39,010 bases of DNA from Flavobacteriaceae bacterium (GCA_002746415.1 NVXD01000026.1:1-39010), one strand, 5' to 3'; numbered from the stretch's first letter, positions 9,092 through 18,194 are shown. Notes: a model not told the origin generated them from the letters alone. Numbers and translations are program-made.

Positions 9092-9696
9092 TGAACGTAA
9101 TTATCAAAGTAGTATCTAATTAATTCTCCTGTTGTTGATAGTTCTAACTTTTTACCGATATTTTTTCGATGGGTCTTAACAGTATTGTAACTTATAAAAA
9201 GTTTTTTTGCTATTTCCTTGTTATTTATCCCATTCGCTATTAACGCAACTATTTGTTCCTCCTTAGGGGTTAGAAATTTACCTCCCTTATTTATGATATT
9301 GAGTGTTTCTTTAGCTTTTTTAGAATAAAACTCCTTTCCTAGTAATAGTTGTTCAACAGCAATGATTATTAAGTCATGGTCATCCTTTAAGATATATCCT
9401 TCAATATGTAGGGCTTTACACTTTTTGATTACTGAAAGTTTATTATGCATTGTAATAACCAATATAGGAGTTGTTGGGTACGTTAACTTGACAGAGTTTA
9501 ATAACTCAAAAACATCCTCATTTGGTAGCTCAATGTCACTTATCATTAGGTCATAAGAACTAATATCTGTTTTTTGTTGGACAAGCTCCTTAATACTCGT
9601 GAACTTATCTAGGGCCAAATTTGAAAAATGATCTTTTAAAATCTTACCCAAGCCTTCTGAAAATAGAGAGTGATCATCTAGTAAGAGTATTTTCAT
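9088..9696 (-). CDS. LuxR/NarL-type response regulator
   Basis: The 202-aa protein has a receiver domain (residues 1-120) with the acidic pocket LLLDD and phospho-acceptor Asp54 in MISDIELP. It ends in a LuxR-type helix-turn-helix (about 139-195: LTPKEEQIVALIANG, NNKEIAKKLFIS, NTVKTH). It is the first gene of the leftward operon and overlaps the kinase gene at 9088-9091, which is strong evidence that they form one phosphorelay. Length and layout are normal for the family. Confidence 0.93.
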   Translation of the reverse strand: MKILLLDDHSLFSEGLGKILKDHFSNLALDKFTSIKELVQQKTDISSYDLMISDIELPNEDVFELLNSVKLTYPTTPILVITMHNKLSVIKKCKALHIEGYILKDDHDLIIIAVEQLLLGKEFYSKKAKETLNIINKGGKFLTPKEEQIVALIANGINNKEIAKKLFISYNTVKTHRKNIGKKLELSTTGELIRYYFDNYVQ

Positions 9697-10243
9697 GCAA
9701 TGGTATTTGTTATTTTACTCAAGGCCAACTTTATGCACTTGGAACTAAATTTTTAGCTTTGGAAATTCAGCAGGATTTTTAAGCAACCAAATCATTTTAT
9801 GATTATTAATAATAACTATAATATTCTAAGATAACAAACCCTTAGCTTTCATAAAGAATTTATTCGCTAGGTAGGTATAGATTTCGGTTGTTTAGGTTAA
9901 ATTAGCACCTCTTAAAAGCTAAGAGTTCCTGATAATCGTGGCGTTATTCAATAATAATTCTTGAATTACTTTACTAGTTAGATGTCTGAACTGGCAGAAA
10001 AATCATTGACCGGAGTATATTCGTTCCTGGAGTGCAGTCCAAAGAATAAAGGCAATAGTTTTTCAAAAAACCCATTATCAAAGTTTAATTAAGGCATCAA
10101 TCCAATTGATTCCATTTAAACTTAAAATCAAAGGGGGGAGTAAAAAGGCTTAAAAGTCACCTATTCGGTGAGCACAAAACATTAAGGGATTCAAAACCCC
10201 TATATATAAGCAATTCAAGAGATAGGTTCGATTCTCCCCGGCA
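9697..10243. other. Non-coding gap with a degenerate tRNA-like 3' end
   Basis: No gene is visible in this 547-base stretch. Near the right end (about 10216-10244) the sequence AGGTTCGATTCTCCCCGGCA looks like the T-loop and acceptor end of a tRNA, but the T-stem does not pair well and no 5' half was found. CTATTCGGTGAG at 10161-10172 matches 2665-2676. Together with repeat copy B, which follows directly, this looks like debris from repeated integration at tRNA genes. Confidence 0.4.
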
Positions 10244-10421
10244 CTAAGAGTGAATTTAAAGTCAGGAGTTAGACTAATTTGAGTTAAAATGGTTAATTTT
10301 GAGAGTAGAAAGCTTAATAAGCTGTAGAAGGTGTCCTAATAGGAGTCCTGATTAAGAAAATAAACTATAATATACTGGTTTTCAGAGGTGTGAGAAGTGG
10401 AGTTGAACTCTGCCACCCCGA
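10244..10421. repeat. Long direct repeat, copy B (partner at 556-754)
   Basis: This is the second copy of the repeat described at 556-754, in the same orientation and shorter by about 20 bases near its start. It ends in GTTGAACTCTGCCACCCCGAC, resembling the 3' end of a tRNA-Pro, although the T-loop is not canonical. A strong terminator follows 22 bases later, as is usual behind a tRNA gene. An integrase remnant starts about 230 bases further on. Copy B therefore looks like an attachment-site scar next to its recombinase. Confidence 0.6.
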
Positions 10422-10443
10422 CAACCTAGAAATAGGTACTATC

Positions 10444-10482
10444 AAAAACACTGTTAATCGTATGATTATCAGTGTTTTTTTT
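10444..10482 (+). terminator. Rho-independent terminator
   Basis: A perfect 10-bp stem AAAAACACTG/CAGTGTTTTT (10444-10453 with 10470-10479) is extended inward by TAATC/GATTA after one T-T mismatch. It closes on a 4-base loop and runs into a T-rich tract. The preceding sequence is repeat copy B, so it may be the native terminator of a tRNA destroyed by integration. Confidence 0.75.
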
Positions 10483-10536
10483 TGTTTTTACGCATTTTGT
10501 TTAATACCAAATAGAAGCATTTAAAACCATTTAATA

Positions 10537-10558
10537 GGTGTGCAATTCGGTGTGCAAT
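10537..10558. repeat. Tandem 10-bp direct repeat upstream of integrase remnant
   Basis: GGTGTGCAAT occurs at 10537-10546 and again at 10549-10558, a 12-bp period. It lies about 95 bases upstream of the tyrosine-recombinase remnant, where recombinase arm sites or operators are often found. Binding is not shown by sequence alone. Confidence 0.4.
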
Positions 10559-10650
10559 GTTTTACCAAAAAATGCACTAACTTTATGAGACTTTGAAACG
10601 TGATTTGACTTTCGAATTAGCAAATTATTGTTTAACCAAAGTCACGTAAA

Positions 10651-11539
10651 ATGAAGACAACAAGTACCTTTTCCATTTCTTTCTTTACTAGAAAATCAAG
10701 AAGCATTCCTAATGAACTTTCCGTCTATGCACGTATAAACGTAAATGGCAAAAGAGCCGAAATTAGTTTAAAAAGGTGTGTAAATTCTTCACATTGGGAT
10801 TCCATCAAAAATAAAGGCAGGGGAAATTCAGAAAACATAAGAGCTCTGAACGGTTATTTAGACCCAGTATATGGTAAAACTCCAGTGCCACAAACAGCTT
10901 GTAGAAGAGGATAAAATAATAACCTCGAATGCTATTAAGTCCCGATATTTAGGGGAAGATGATAACAGTAAAACATTAAAAGAATTAATAGCCTATCACA
11001 ACACTAACATGGTTCATGTGCTAAAAGCTGGAACTATGAAGAGCTACTATACCACAGAAAAGTACTTGCAAAAGTTTTTGCTGAAGGCAAGAAAAGAGAA
11101 AGACCTTTACCTAAAACAATTGAATTTTAGGTTTATCACAGATTTTGAGCATTACCTACGGAATTATAAAAACTCTAAAGAGGAATATGTTTTAGGCAAT
11201 AATGGCGTGATGAAACATTTAGAACGTTTAAAGAAAATAATAAACCTTGCCCTAAAGCTAGAGTGGATGACTAAAAATCCATTTACCCAATTTCAGCTAA
11301 AATATAATAAATACGATAGGGCATTTTTAACTTTAGAAGAATTACAAACTATAGAAAACAAAGCGTTTGGAATTCCTAGAATGGAACTCATTAAAGACTT
11401 ATTTGTGTTTAGCTGTTACACAGGATTATCTTATGGTGATATGATAGGGTTAACAAGTAATAATCTATGCTTCGGACCGGTTTTGCAGGAAAACTGTAAT
11501 GTTATTAAAAGTCAGATAAAACAAAGTATTTCACGCTGA
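10651..11539 (+). pseudogene. Decayed tyrosine recombinase (integrase), frameshifted and 3'-truncated
   Basis: The N-terminal part (10651 to about 10875) encodes an arm-type DNA-binding domain of Bacteroidetes integrases (SFFTRKSRSIPNELSVYARI and on). The reading frame then shifts by one base near 10870-10885 and continues as the SAM-like core-binding domain (HKQLVEEDKI, IKSRYLGEDDN, FLTLEELQ) into the start of the catalytic domain (LFVFSCYTGLSYGD). Similarity to integrases stops near position 11465. The catalytic H-x-x-R and nucleophilic Tyr regions are absent, replaced by about 25 unrelated codons running into the XylR-like gene. An intact member would be about 400 aa. It cannot be active. 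A second fragment of a related integrase lies at 18005-18152. Confidence 0.85.
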
Positions 11540-12703
11540 CCTTTCACGATACACAGCAGGTGTTATTCCTGTTTCTCTCTTGAAAAGATAACTCATATAA
11601 GAAACATGTTCAAACCCTGATCGATAGGCAATTTCAAACAAAGGTAAATCTGTTTCTTTCAATAATTCCTTGATGCGGTTTACTCTAATTCGTTGCATTT
11701 CCTTATAAGGCGTTCTGCCTATTAAATCTGTAAACCTTTTTTCAAAAACCCTCCTTGACATGGGAACGAATGCGAGAATATCATCTATGTTAAATGTACC
11801 GCTGTTCGCATTTTCAAATATATAATGCATGGCCTTCGAAATGTGTGGATCGTCAATAGCAACAGTATCACTTGACCTTCTTTTCTTTATGCCCAAAGGC
11901 TTAATTCTGTGGGCCAATTTACCAAGGTCTTTCTTAGCAATTGCTGATTCTAATAAGGATGCTGCTACATAACCAGTTTTGTAGGTGTCCGGAATGATAC
12001 TAGAAAGAGGAGGTGAGCAAAGTTCACATATCAAAGGGTCATTGTCAACCCCAATTACAGCCACTTCTTCTGGGACCATATATCCCAATTTGTTACATGA
12101 GTCTATGATTAGACGACCCATTAAGTCGTATCCAGCAAAAATTCCTATTGGTTTTGGGAGTGTTTTGAGCCAGTTTTGAATCTTTTCCTGTTGTTCTAGC
12201 CAATTCAATTTCAAATAGTTTGCCGATGAAAAAGTATGGCACTGAAACCCCTTTTGATTTAAATCCTCTTCAAAATAGTCTCGTCTCCATTTTGACCAAT
12301 TGAAACCGCTACCTGCAAACCCAAAATTCGTAAACCCACACTCATTTAAATGTTTTATAGCCAAAGTTGCAATCGATTTATCGTCAGTTTCCACCCATGG
12401 TATTCCAGGTATTAGGTTAGCTGCGCTAAGGTCGATTGTAGGTAAATCACATTTGGTAATTAATTCCGCCATAGACTTATTTTCAATCCGAGCTATTATA
12501 CCATCACTTTTCCAAGACAATATCCATTCCGGATTTGGTTCGCCTCTGCTATATTCACCAAGAAACACATCCCAATTACCATGCTCTTTTATATAACCAT
12601 AAATGCCCTTGATGATACCACGTGCATACTCATTTGAAGTTTCCATAAGTAAGGCTACTTTTAGGTTTTTATTATATGCATTATTTCTAAAGTGTTGTTT
12701 CAT
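11531..12703 (-). CDS. XylR-like regulator: LacI-type sugar-binding domain plus AraC HTH
   Basis: The 390-aa protein has an N-terminal periplasmic-binding-protein fold as in LacI/GalR effector domains (about residues 14-275, with TSNEYARGIIKGI and VAVIGVDNDPLICEL). A C-terminal AraC-type double helix-turn-helix follows (about 285-388, with PMSRRVFEKRF and FEIAYRSGFEHVSYMSYLFK). This order is that of the xylose regulator XylR and many Bacteroidota and Planctomycetes sugar regulators. It is divergent from the oxidoreductase and giant lipoprotein genes, with a 195-base shared promoter region, so it most likely controls them in response to a sugar or sugar acid. Its 3' end overlaps the open frame left by the broken integrase, marking one edge of the inserted cassette. 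Confidence 0.88.
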   Translation of the reverse strand: MKQHFRNNAYNKNLKVALLMETSNEYARGIIKGIYGYIKEHGNWDVFLGEYSRGEPNPEWILSWKSDGIIARIENKSMAELITKCDLPTIDLSAANLIPGIPWVETDDKSIATLAIKHLNECGFTNFGFAGSGFNWSKWRRDYFEEDLNQKGFQCHTFSSANYLKLNWLEQQEKIQNWLKTLPKPIGIFAGYDLMGRLIIDSCNKLGYMVPEEVAVIGVDNDPLICELCSPPLSSIIPDTYKTGYVAASLLESAIAKKDLGKLAHRIKPLGIKKRRSSDTVAIDDPHISKAMHYIFENANSGTFNIDDILAFVPMSRRVFEKRFTDLIGRTPYKEMQRIRVNRIKELLKETDLPLFEIAYRSGFEHVSYMSYLFKRETGITPAVYRERSA

Positions 12704-12855
12704 TTTTTTTAATTATGGAGTATTATAAAAATTAATTTATTAGCTATATTGTACTGATAACAACTTGTTAAGCGTATTATTTAAGACTTTAGTCATTGGT
12801 AATATATCTAAATCGAATATACAAATATCTTATTTTATTCATCAAATATATAATG

Positions 12856-12863
12856 TAATTTTG
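12856..12863 (+). promoter_or_regulatory. Candidate Bacteroidetes -7 promoter element
   Basis: TAATTTTG matches the Bacteroidetes -7 consensus TAnnTTTG. It lies 36 bases upstream of the ATG at 12899, in the divergent region between the XylR-like regulator and the oxidoreductase. I see no clear -33 TTTG, so this is only a candidate. Confidence 0.35.
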
Positions 12864-12898
12864 AGGTATTATTATAATTTTAATTGACAATAAACGAT

Positions 12899-14029
12899 AT
12901 GAGCAACGAAAACAAAATCAATATAGCAATAGTGGGTTTGGGATTTGGAGCGGAATTTATACCTATTTATCAAAAATATAATAGTACCAATCTTGTAGCC
13001 ATCTGCCAACGGAACAAGAAAAAAATGGATGAGATTGGTGATGCGTTTGGTATTGAGAAAAGATATACTTCATACGATGAATTGCTATTGAATCCGGAGA
13101 TAGATGCTGTTCATATCAATACGCCAATTCCCGAGCATGGTAAACAATCCATCAAGGCATTAAAGGCAGGAAAGCATGTAGCATGCACTGTTCCTATGGC
13201 AACGACAGTAGCAGAGTGTGAGGAGATCGTTAGGCTAACGAAAGAGACGGGGCTTACGTATATGATGATGGAGACCGTAGTATATGCGCGGGAATTTCTC
13301 TTTATGAAAGAGATGTATGAGAATGGGGATTTGGGTAAAGTTCAGTTCTTAAAAGCGAGTCATCAGCAGGATATGGAAGGTTGGCCTGGATATTGGCCAG
13401 GACTTCCTCCAATGCATTATGCAACTCATTGTGTAGGGCCTGTTCTTGCATTGACACGATCTGAAGCAGAGTATGTATCATGTTTTGGGTCTGGAACAAT
13501 CTGTGAGGAAATGCATGCTCATTACAATAGCCCATTTGCTGTGCAAACCACACATATCAAGTTCAAAGACTCTGATGTGAGTGCTCAGGTATATCGGTCA
13601 CTATTTGATGTGGCACGTCAGTATCGTGAAAGTTTTGAAGTCTATGGATCTAAGAAATCAGTAGAATGGCCACTCATAGAACATAGACCACTAATCGTAC
13701 ACACCGGAAAGAAGCCTGAAGCTGAAATACCGGAAGAAGTAAACTGCCCTGATTTTGCAAAACTGTTGCCTGAAGAAATACAAGCGTTTACCACCGGTGG
13801 CGTATATGATTCAGATGATAACCAGCACCTCTCTTTTACCCAAGGAGCAGGCCATGGTGGATCGCATCCACATTTGGTTCATGAATTTGTTGATGCGTTA
13901 CGCAACAATCACCAACCCTATCCGAATGCGATTCAATCAGCGAACATCACTTGCGTAGGGATTCTGGCTCATGAATCCGCATTAAAAGGAGGGGAGATCA
14001 TCAAACTACCAGAATTTACATTTTTGTAA
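12899..14029 (+). CDS. Gfo/Idh/MocA-family NAD(P)-dependent oxidoreductase
   Basis: The 376-aa protein starts with a Rossmann fold (IAIVGLGFGAEF, glycines 13, 15, 17) and has the family's C-terminal alpha/beta domain (HPHLVHEFVDAL near the end). Such enzymes oxidise or reduce hydroxyls of sugars, inositols or their acids in the cytoplasm. The usual catalytic EKP motif is replaced: after GKHVAC the sequence is T97-V98-P99, so the expected lysine is missing. This may mark a subfamily with different chemistry or a non-catalytic role. I chose ATG 12899 over an in-frame TTG at 12884 because the Rossmann strand follows at normal distance. It is followed after 38 bases by the large lipoprotein gene, presumably in one operon under the XylR-like regulator. 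Confidence 0.88.
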   Translation: MSNENKINIAIVGLGFGAEFIPIYQKYNSTNLVAICQRNKKKMDEIGDAFGIEKRYTSYDELLLNPEIDAVHINTPIPEHGKQSIKALKAGKHVACTVPMATTVAECEEIVRLTKETGLTYMMMETVVYAREFLFMKEMYENGDLGKVQFLKASHQQDMEGWPGYWPGLPPMHYATHCVGPVLALTRSEAEYVSCFGSGTICEEMHAHYNSPFAVQTTHIKFKDSDVSAQVYRSLFDVARQYRESFEVYGSKKSVEWPLIEHRPLIVHTGKKPEAEIPEEVNCPDFAKLLPEEIQAFTTGGVYDSDDNQHLSFTQGAGHGGSHPHLVHEFVDALRNNHQPYPNAIQSANITCVGILAHESALKGGEIIKLPEFTFL

Positions 14030-14067
14030 ACGGAACTGAAAAATTACACATAATATATTCAACTACT

Positions 14068-17000
14068 ATGAAACTATTATTTTACACAGGCAAACAGCAC
14101 CATCAATTATTCAAAAATCTCTTGGTATTGCTATTCATTGGAATGCTGGTAGCTTGTAATAGGCAACCTGAAAAGACAATTTCTGATAAATTTTATGCTG
14201 TTAAGGAAGAAGGGACGATCAGAGTTTATCGGGAAGGACAGAAATTGGCACTTGTGACGCAGCAAGCAAAATCTGATCACCGACCTTTTATCCATCCCAT
14301 CTTAGCTCCAGATTCGGAAGCCGAATTGACACAGTACAGCCCTGGGCATCATAAGCACCAGACTGGATTGTATTGGGGATTTACCAGAGTAAATGGAACT
14401 GAGATAGAGCCAGACACATTAAAAAAGTGGTTCTACAAAAAGGACAAGCCAGGTAGAATAAAGAAGCAAACAGGGTTGGATTATTTTCATCATCCAGAAG
14501 ATGGTTATTGGAAAAGGGTGTCCCTGGATTTATTGAATTCAGAAGGAAAAAAGATCAAATGGCAAACGGTGTACCATATGATGAACGAGGAGAAAGAACC
14601 CATTCTAAAAGAAACCCAAACGTGGGTATTTGAAGAAAAGGATGGTAAGTTTCTGATGTCATTAGAATGGGGTGGAGAGGCATTAATAGATATTACCATA
14701 AATGAGTTTAATTATGGAGGTATGTTTTTGAGAATGCCCTGGAATAAGGGGATTGAAGGTGAGGTCGTGAATGCTGCTCGTCAGCGAAATAAAAAAGCAG
14801 AAGGCCAGCGAGCGATGTGGGTAGATGTTGGTATGGAAATAGAAGGGCTGGACAAGTGGGGACATATTGCCATCTTTGATCATCCTGAGAATGATGGCTT
14901 TCCACAACCATGGAGAGTGGACGGTCAATTGGGTATAGGTCCGGTAAGGGCAAGAATGGGAGATTGGCATATTAAGAAAGGAGAAACGGCTACTTTTTTA
15001 CACCAAGTGGTGGCTTATTCCGGTGAGCACAACGATGTAGAAATAAACGACCTCTGGGCTGATTATGTTGAGGATGATGGTATGTACAATAAAGCTGTTC
15101 TTTGGGGAATAGCTCAGAAAGAAGGGAAAGAAGCCAAATTTTTGTCTCCTCAGGAAGCCGTTGATGAAATGACTATCAAAGATGGTTATGCGGTCAATGC
15201 CTTTGCTGCGGAACCTATGATTACACAGCCTATGGCTTTTTGTTGGGATGACAAAGGAAGGATGTGGATCGCTGAAAATAGGGACTATGAGTCCAGAGGC
15301 GATGGATTCTCAAATTCAGGAGATAGTCGAATATTGATTCTAGAAGATACAGATAAAGATGGTGTGGCAGATAAACGAACGGTCTTTTTAGAAGGCATTC
15401 CATTTCCTTCGGCTATTGCTGTAGGTTTTGATGGACTCTATTTGGGTGCTCCGCCCAACTTATTATTTGTTCCAGATGCTAATGGAGATGACAAAGGGGA
15501 TAAAGATGATATAGAAGTTCTTCTGACTGGATGGGGCATTCGGGATAGACACGAAACAATCAATAGTTTGCACTGGGGACCAGATGGTTGGCTCTATGGA
15601 TTAGAGGGTTTTGCAACGCCATCTAAAATAAGAAAACCAAAGGGGAAGGGCCGTATTTATGGTCCAAATGAGGCTTTCCCGGAAGATTTGTTGGAAGCCG
15701 ATGGTGTAGATATCAATGGTGGAGTTTGGCGCTACCATCCAACCAAAGATCGATTCGAAGCAGTAGCGCATGGCTTTAGTAATCCGTGGGGAATAGATTA
15801 TGACGCAAAGGGTCAGTTATTTATTTCGGCATGCGTGATTCCACATATGTTTCATGTAATCCCCGGTGGTATCTACCACCGTCAGGGTGGGCAACATTTT
15901 AATCCTTACGTATATCGTGATATTCGGACAATTGTTAATCATTCACATAGCTCTGCTCACGGTGGGGCCAGAATCTATCAGTCTGATGCATTTCCAGACG
16001 AACAACAAGGCCGACTTTTTATGGCGAATATCCATGAGCACGCGATTCTCTCGGATATACTATCAACAAATGGGTCTGGATTTACGGCAAGTCATGGCGA
16101 GGATTTTATGTTGGCCAATAATGCACAATGGATTGGATTTAGTATGGAGGTTGGTCCAGAGGGTGGTCTATATGTCTTGGATTGGCATGATGCAGATATC
16201 TGCGGAAAAGAGGTGCTAAACAAAGAGACAGGGAGAGTTTTTAGAATTATGCCTGAAAATTCTTTGGCAAAAGATTGGCCTGGTAGATATGAAGATCTAA
16301 ATCTTTCTTCAGATGAAGAACTCGTCGAATTACAATTACAAACGAGTGACTGGCACGCGCGTAGAGCCAGAGTGATATTGCAATATAGAGCAAGCAAAAA
16401 CGGCATCAGTGAAAAAGCCTCTAATCGTCTTAAGGAGCTTTTGAAAAATGAATCAAATCAAGATTATAGATTAAGAGCATTATGGACAATACATGTTTCA
16501 AACTCAATCGGCACGGAGGGTTTAACCAAATTGTTGTATGATAAGGATGAATACATCCGCGCTTGGGCCATCCAGTTACTATGTGAAGATAAAGAGGTGT
16601 CAAATAAAACCTTGAGCCGTTTTGTTGAAATGGCGAATTCAGAGAAATCATCGGTTGTCAGAATGTATTTGGCAGCAGCTTTACAAAGGATAGATGAAGA
16701 CAGTCGATGGAAGATTGCAGAAGCACTGGTGACATATGCCGATGATGTCGATGATCCAAACATTCCATTTATGCTTTGGTTTGGTATCGAACCACTTGTT
16801 TCAAAAGATCCTGCCAAGGCTTTAGTTATTGCTTCCAAAAGTCAAATTCCTATGGTTACCAATCATATTTCCAGACGATTGGTAGACGCTGATCTTTTAG
16901 AGGAGTTAACTACTTCTCTGGGAAGTTCAACAGGTAATAAGTTGGATTTACTGAAAGGAATGCTAGATGGCATGGAAGGTAGGGTAGATATTAAGGAGCC

Positions 17001-17973
17001 ATCGAATTGGGCTAGGGTCTATAGCCAATTGAAATCAGACAAACAACTTGCTGCAATTTCGCTTTTGATTGCTCAGTATTATGGAAATGCTACGGCGGCT
17101 ACAGAAATGTTGTCCTTGTTAAAAAATGAAGTTGCGAATGTTGAAGAGCGAAAAAATGCGATCAATAGTTTGGCTGCGCAACAGCGAAAAGAATTGATCA
17201 ACTTGCTACCTGGGTTATTGGAGAATAAGAATCTACGGATTGAAGCGATTAGAGCGGTGGCAAGTTTTAGTCAAAGTAACTTGGGACAACTATTGCTGAA
17301 AAAGTATGATGGTTTTAATTCTCAGGAAAAACAAGAAGCAATTCAGACTTTGTCATCCAGAACGGTTTATGGTCGTTTGCTAGCGAATGCCATAAAAGGA
17401 GAAACGATGCCTCGTAAGGACATCCCAGCGTACATAGCCATACAATTGAGAAGGGTAGTTGGAAACGGTTTCGTGGAAATTTGGGGACCTATTGATCAAC
17501 TGTCTGGAAATAAAAAAGTGGAATATCAAAAATATCAGCGATTAATCACAGACAAGTCCATTGCTGATGCAAATCCAGAAAAAGGTAAAGGTGTATTTCA
17601 ACACACATGTGCCGCTTGTCACACAATGTACGGAGAAGGTGGGGACATTGGTCCTGATTTAACTGGATCCAATCGTACTAATACAGCTTATTTGTTAGGA
17701 AATATTATCGAGCCAAGTGGGGTGATTCAGGATGATTATAAGTTGGTGGTATTGACTTCAAGAGACGGGCGAATATATAGTGGAAACATAATCGAGGAAA
17801 ATGATCGACAGGTTACCATGAGAATCGTTGGTCAGGATCCGGTTAAAATAAGTAAATCTGACATTCAATCCAGAGAAGTCATGGAGAAATCGATGATGCC
17901 AGAAGGATTGTTGAACAACCTTAGCGAAGAAGAGATACTAGATTTGGTAGCATTTCTTAAAACGACTGAGTAA
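14068..17973 (+). CDS. Giant lipoprotein: DUF6807-like, PVC-type dehydrogenase propeller, HEAT, cytochrome c
   Basis: The 1301-aa protein has a lipobox LVAC (Cys30), so it is exported and lipid-anchored. Residues about 35-345 resemble the DUF6807 ("PmoA-like") domain, with YSPGHHKHQTGLYWGF and HPENDGFPQPWRVDGQLG. From about 359 to 760 it matches the membrane-bound dehydrogenase beta-propeller domain first defined in Pirellula and Verrucomicrobium (AFCWDDKGRMWIAEN, ILILEDTDKDGVADK, SHSSAHGGARIY). Residues about 770-1130 are helical repeats of HEAT type. The C-terminus is a cytochrome c-like heme domain, CAACH at 1181-1185, with probable distal Met in SMMPEGLL. It probably oxidises a carbohydrate-derived substrate outside the cytoplasm and passes electrons to heme. 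It is co-directional with the oxidoreductase at 12899. Codon use looks visibly more G/C-rich than in the flanking genes. Confidence 0.88.
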   Translation: MKLLFYTGKQHHQLFKNLLVLLFIGMLVACNRQPEKTISDKFYAVKEEGTIRVYREGQKLALVTQQAKSDHRPFIHPILAPDSEAELTQYSPGHHKHQTGLYWGFTRVNGTEIEPDTLKKWFYKKDKPGRIKKQTGLDYFHHPEDGYWKRVSLDLLNSEGKKIKWQTVYHMMNEEKEPILKETQTWVFEEKDGKFLMSLEWGGEALIDITINEFNYGGMFLRMPWNKGIEGEVVNAARQRNKKAEGQRAMWVDVGMEIEGLDKWGHIAIFDHPENDGFPQPWRVDGQLGIGPVRARMGDWHIKKGETATFLHQVVAYSGEHNDVEINDLWADYVEDDGMYNKAVLWGIAQKEGKEAKFLSPQEAVDEMTIKDGYAVNAFAAEPMITQPMAFCWDDKGRMWIAENRDYESRGDGFSNSGDSRILILEDTDKDGVADKRTVFLEGIPFPSAIAVGFDGLYLGAPPNLLFVPDANGDDKGDKDDIEVLLTGWGIRDRHETINSLHWGPDGWLYGLEGFATPSKIRKPKGKGRIYGPNEAFPEDLLEADGVDINGGVWRYHPTKDRFEAVAHGFSNPWGIDYDAKGQLFISACVIPHMFHVIPGGIYHRQGGQHFNPYVYRDIRTIVNHSHSSAHGGARIYQSDAFPDEQQGRLFMANIHEHAILSDILSTNGSGFTASHGEDFMLANNAQWIGFSMEVGPEGGLYVLDWHDADICGKEVLNKETGRVFRIMPENSLAKDWPGRYEDLNLSSDEELVELQLQTSDWHARRARVILQYRASKNGISEKASNRLKELLKNESNQDYRLRALWTIHVSNSIGTEGLTKLLYDKDEYIRAWAIQLLCEDKEVSNKTLSRFVEMANSEKSSVVRMYLAAALQRIDEDSRWKIAEALVTYADDVDDPNIPFMLWFGIEPLVSKDPAKALVIASKSQIPMVTNHISRRLVDADLLEELTTSLGSSTGNKLDLLKGMLDGMEGRVDIKEPSNWARVYSQLKSDKQLAAISLLIAQYYGNATAATEMLSLLKNEVANVEERKNAINSLAAQQRKELINLLPGLLENKNLRIEAIRAVASFSQSNLGQLLLKKYDGFNSQEKQEAIQTLSSRTVYGRLLANAIKGETMPRKDIPAYIAIQLRRVVGNGFVEIWGPIDQLSGNKKVEYQKYQRLITDKSIADANPEKGKGVFQHTCAACHTMYGEGGDIGPDLTGSNRTNTAYLLGNIIEPSGVIQDDYKLVVLTSRDGRIYSGNIIEENDRQVTMRIVGQDPVKISKSDIQSREVMEKSMMPEGLLNNLSEEEILDLVAFLKTTE

Positions 17974-18004
17974 GAGGCAATACCAAAAAAATAAGGGTTT
18001 TAAA

Positions 18005-18152
18005 CGTCTGTTAAATGAGGTGAATAAATAAACTATATGAGTGCCATTAAGAGCGTTTAGAAGATGATAAAATAGTATCTTCTGACACTATTAAGTCTAG
18101 ATACTTGGGAGAAAATAATAACCGCACACAATTTCAACGAAAAGTTAATTAG
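18005..18152 (+). pseudogene. Second integrase fragment
   Basis: The frame beginning at 18033 reads LYECH, a stop (TAA at 18048), then ERLEDDKIVSSD, TIKSRYLGENNN and a terminating stop at 18150. This matches the core-binding domain start of the integrase remnant at 10651-11539 (QCHKQLVEEDKI, IKSRYLGEDDN). A short piece upstream in another frame (about 18011-18028, LLNEVNK) continues the similarity. Because both remnants contain the same domain segment, they derive from two integrase genes rather than one split gene. It marks the right edge of the carbohydrate cassette. Confidence 0.78.
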
Positions 18153-18194
18153 GTTTTTGAAGCATATTTTGAACATTAAATTTTACTTTGCAGT

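Noticed and set aside
10216-10421. Functional tRNA genes
   Set aside because: Only 3'-end-like pieces are present; the T-stems do not pair properly and no anticodon arm or 5' half was found.
13302-14953. Several leftward open frames of 64-95 codons under the oxidoreductase and giant lipoprotein
   Set aside because: They are antisense shadows of strongly supported genes, with no start signals or family features.
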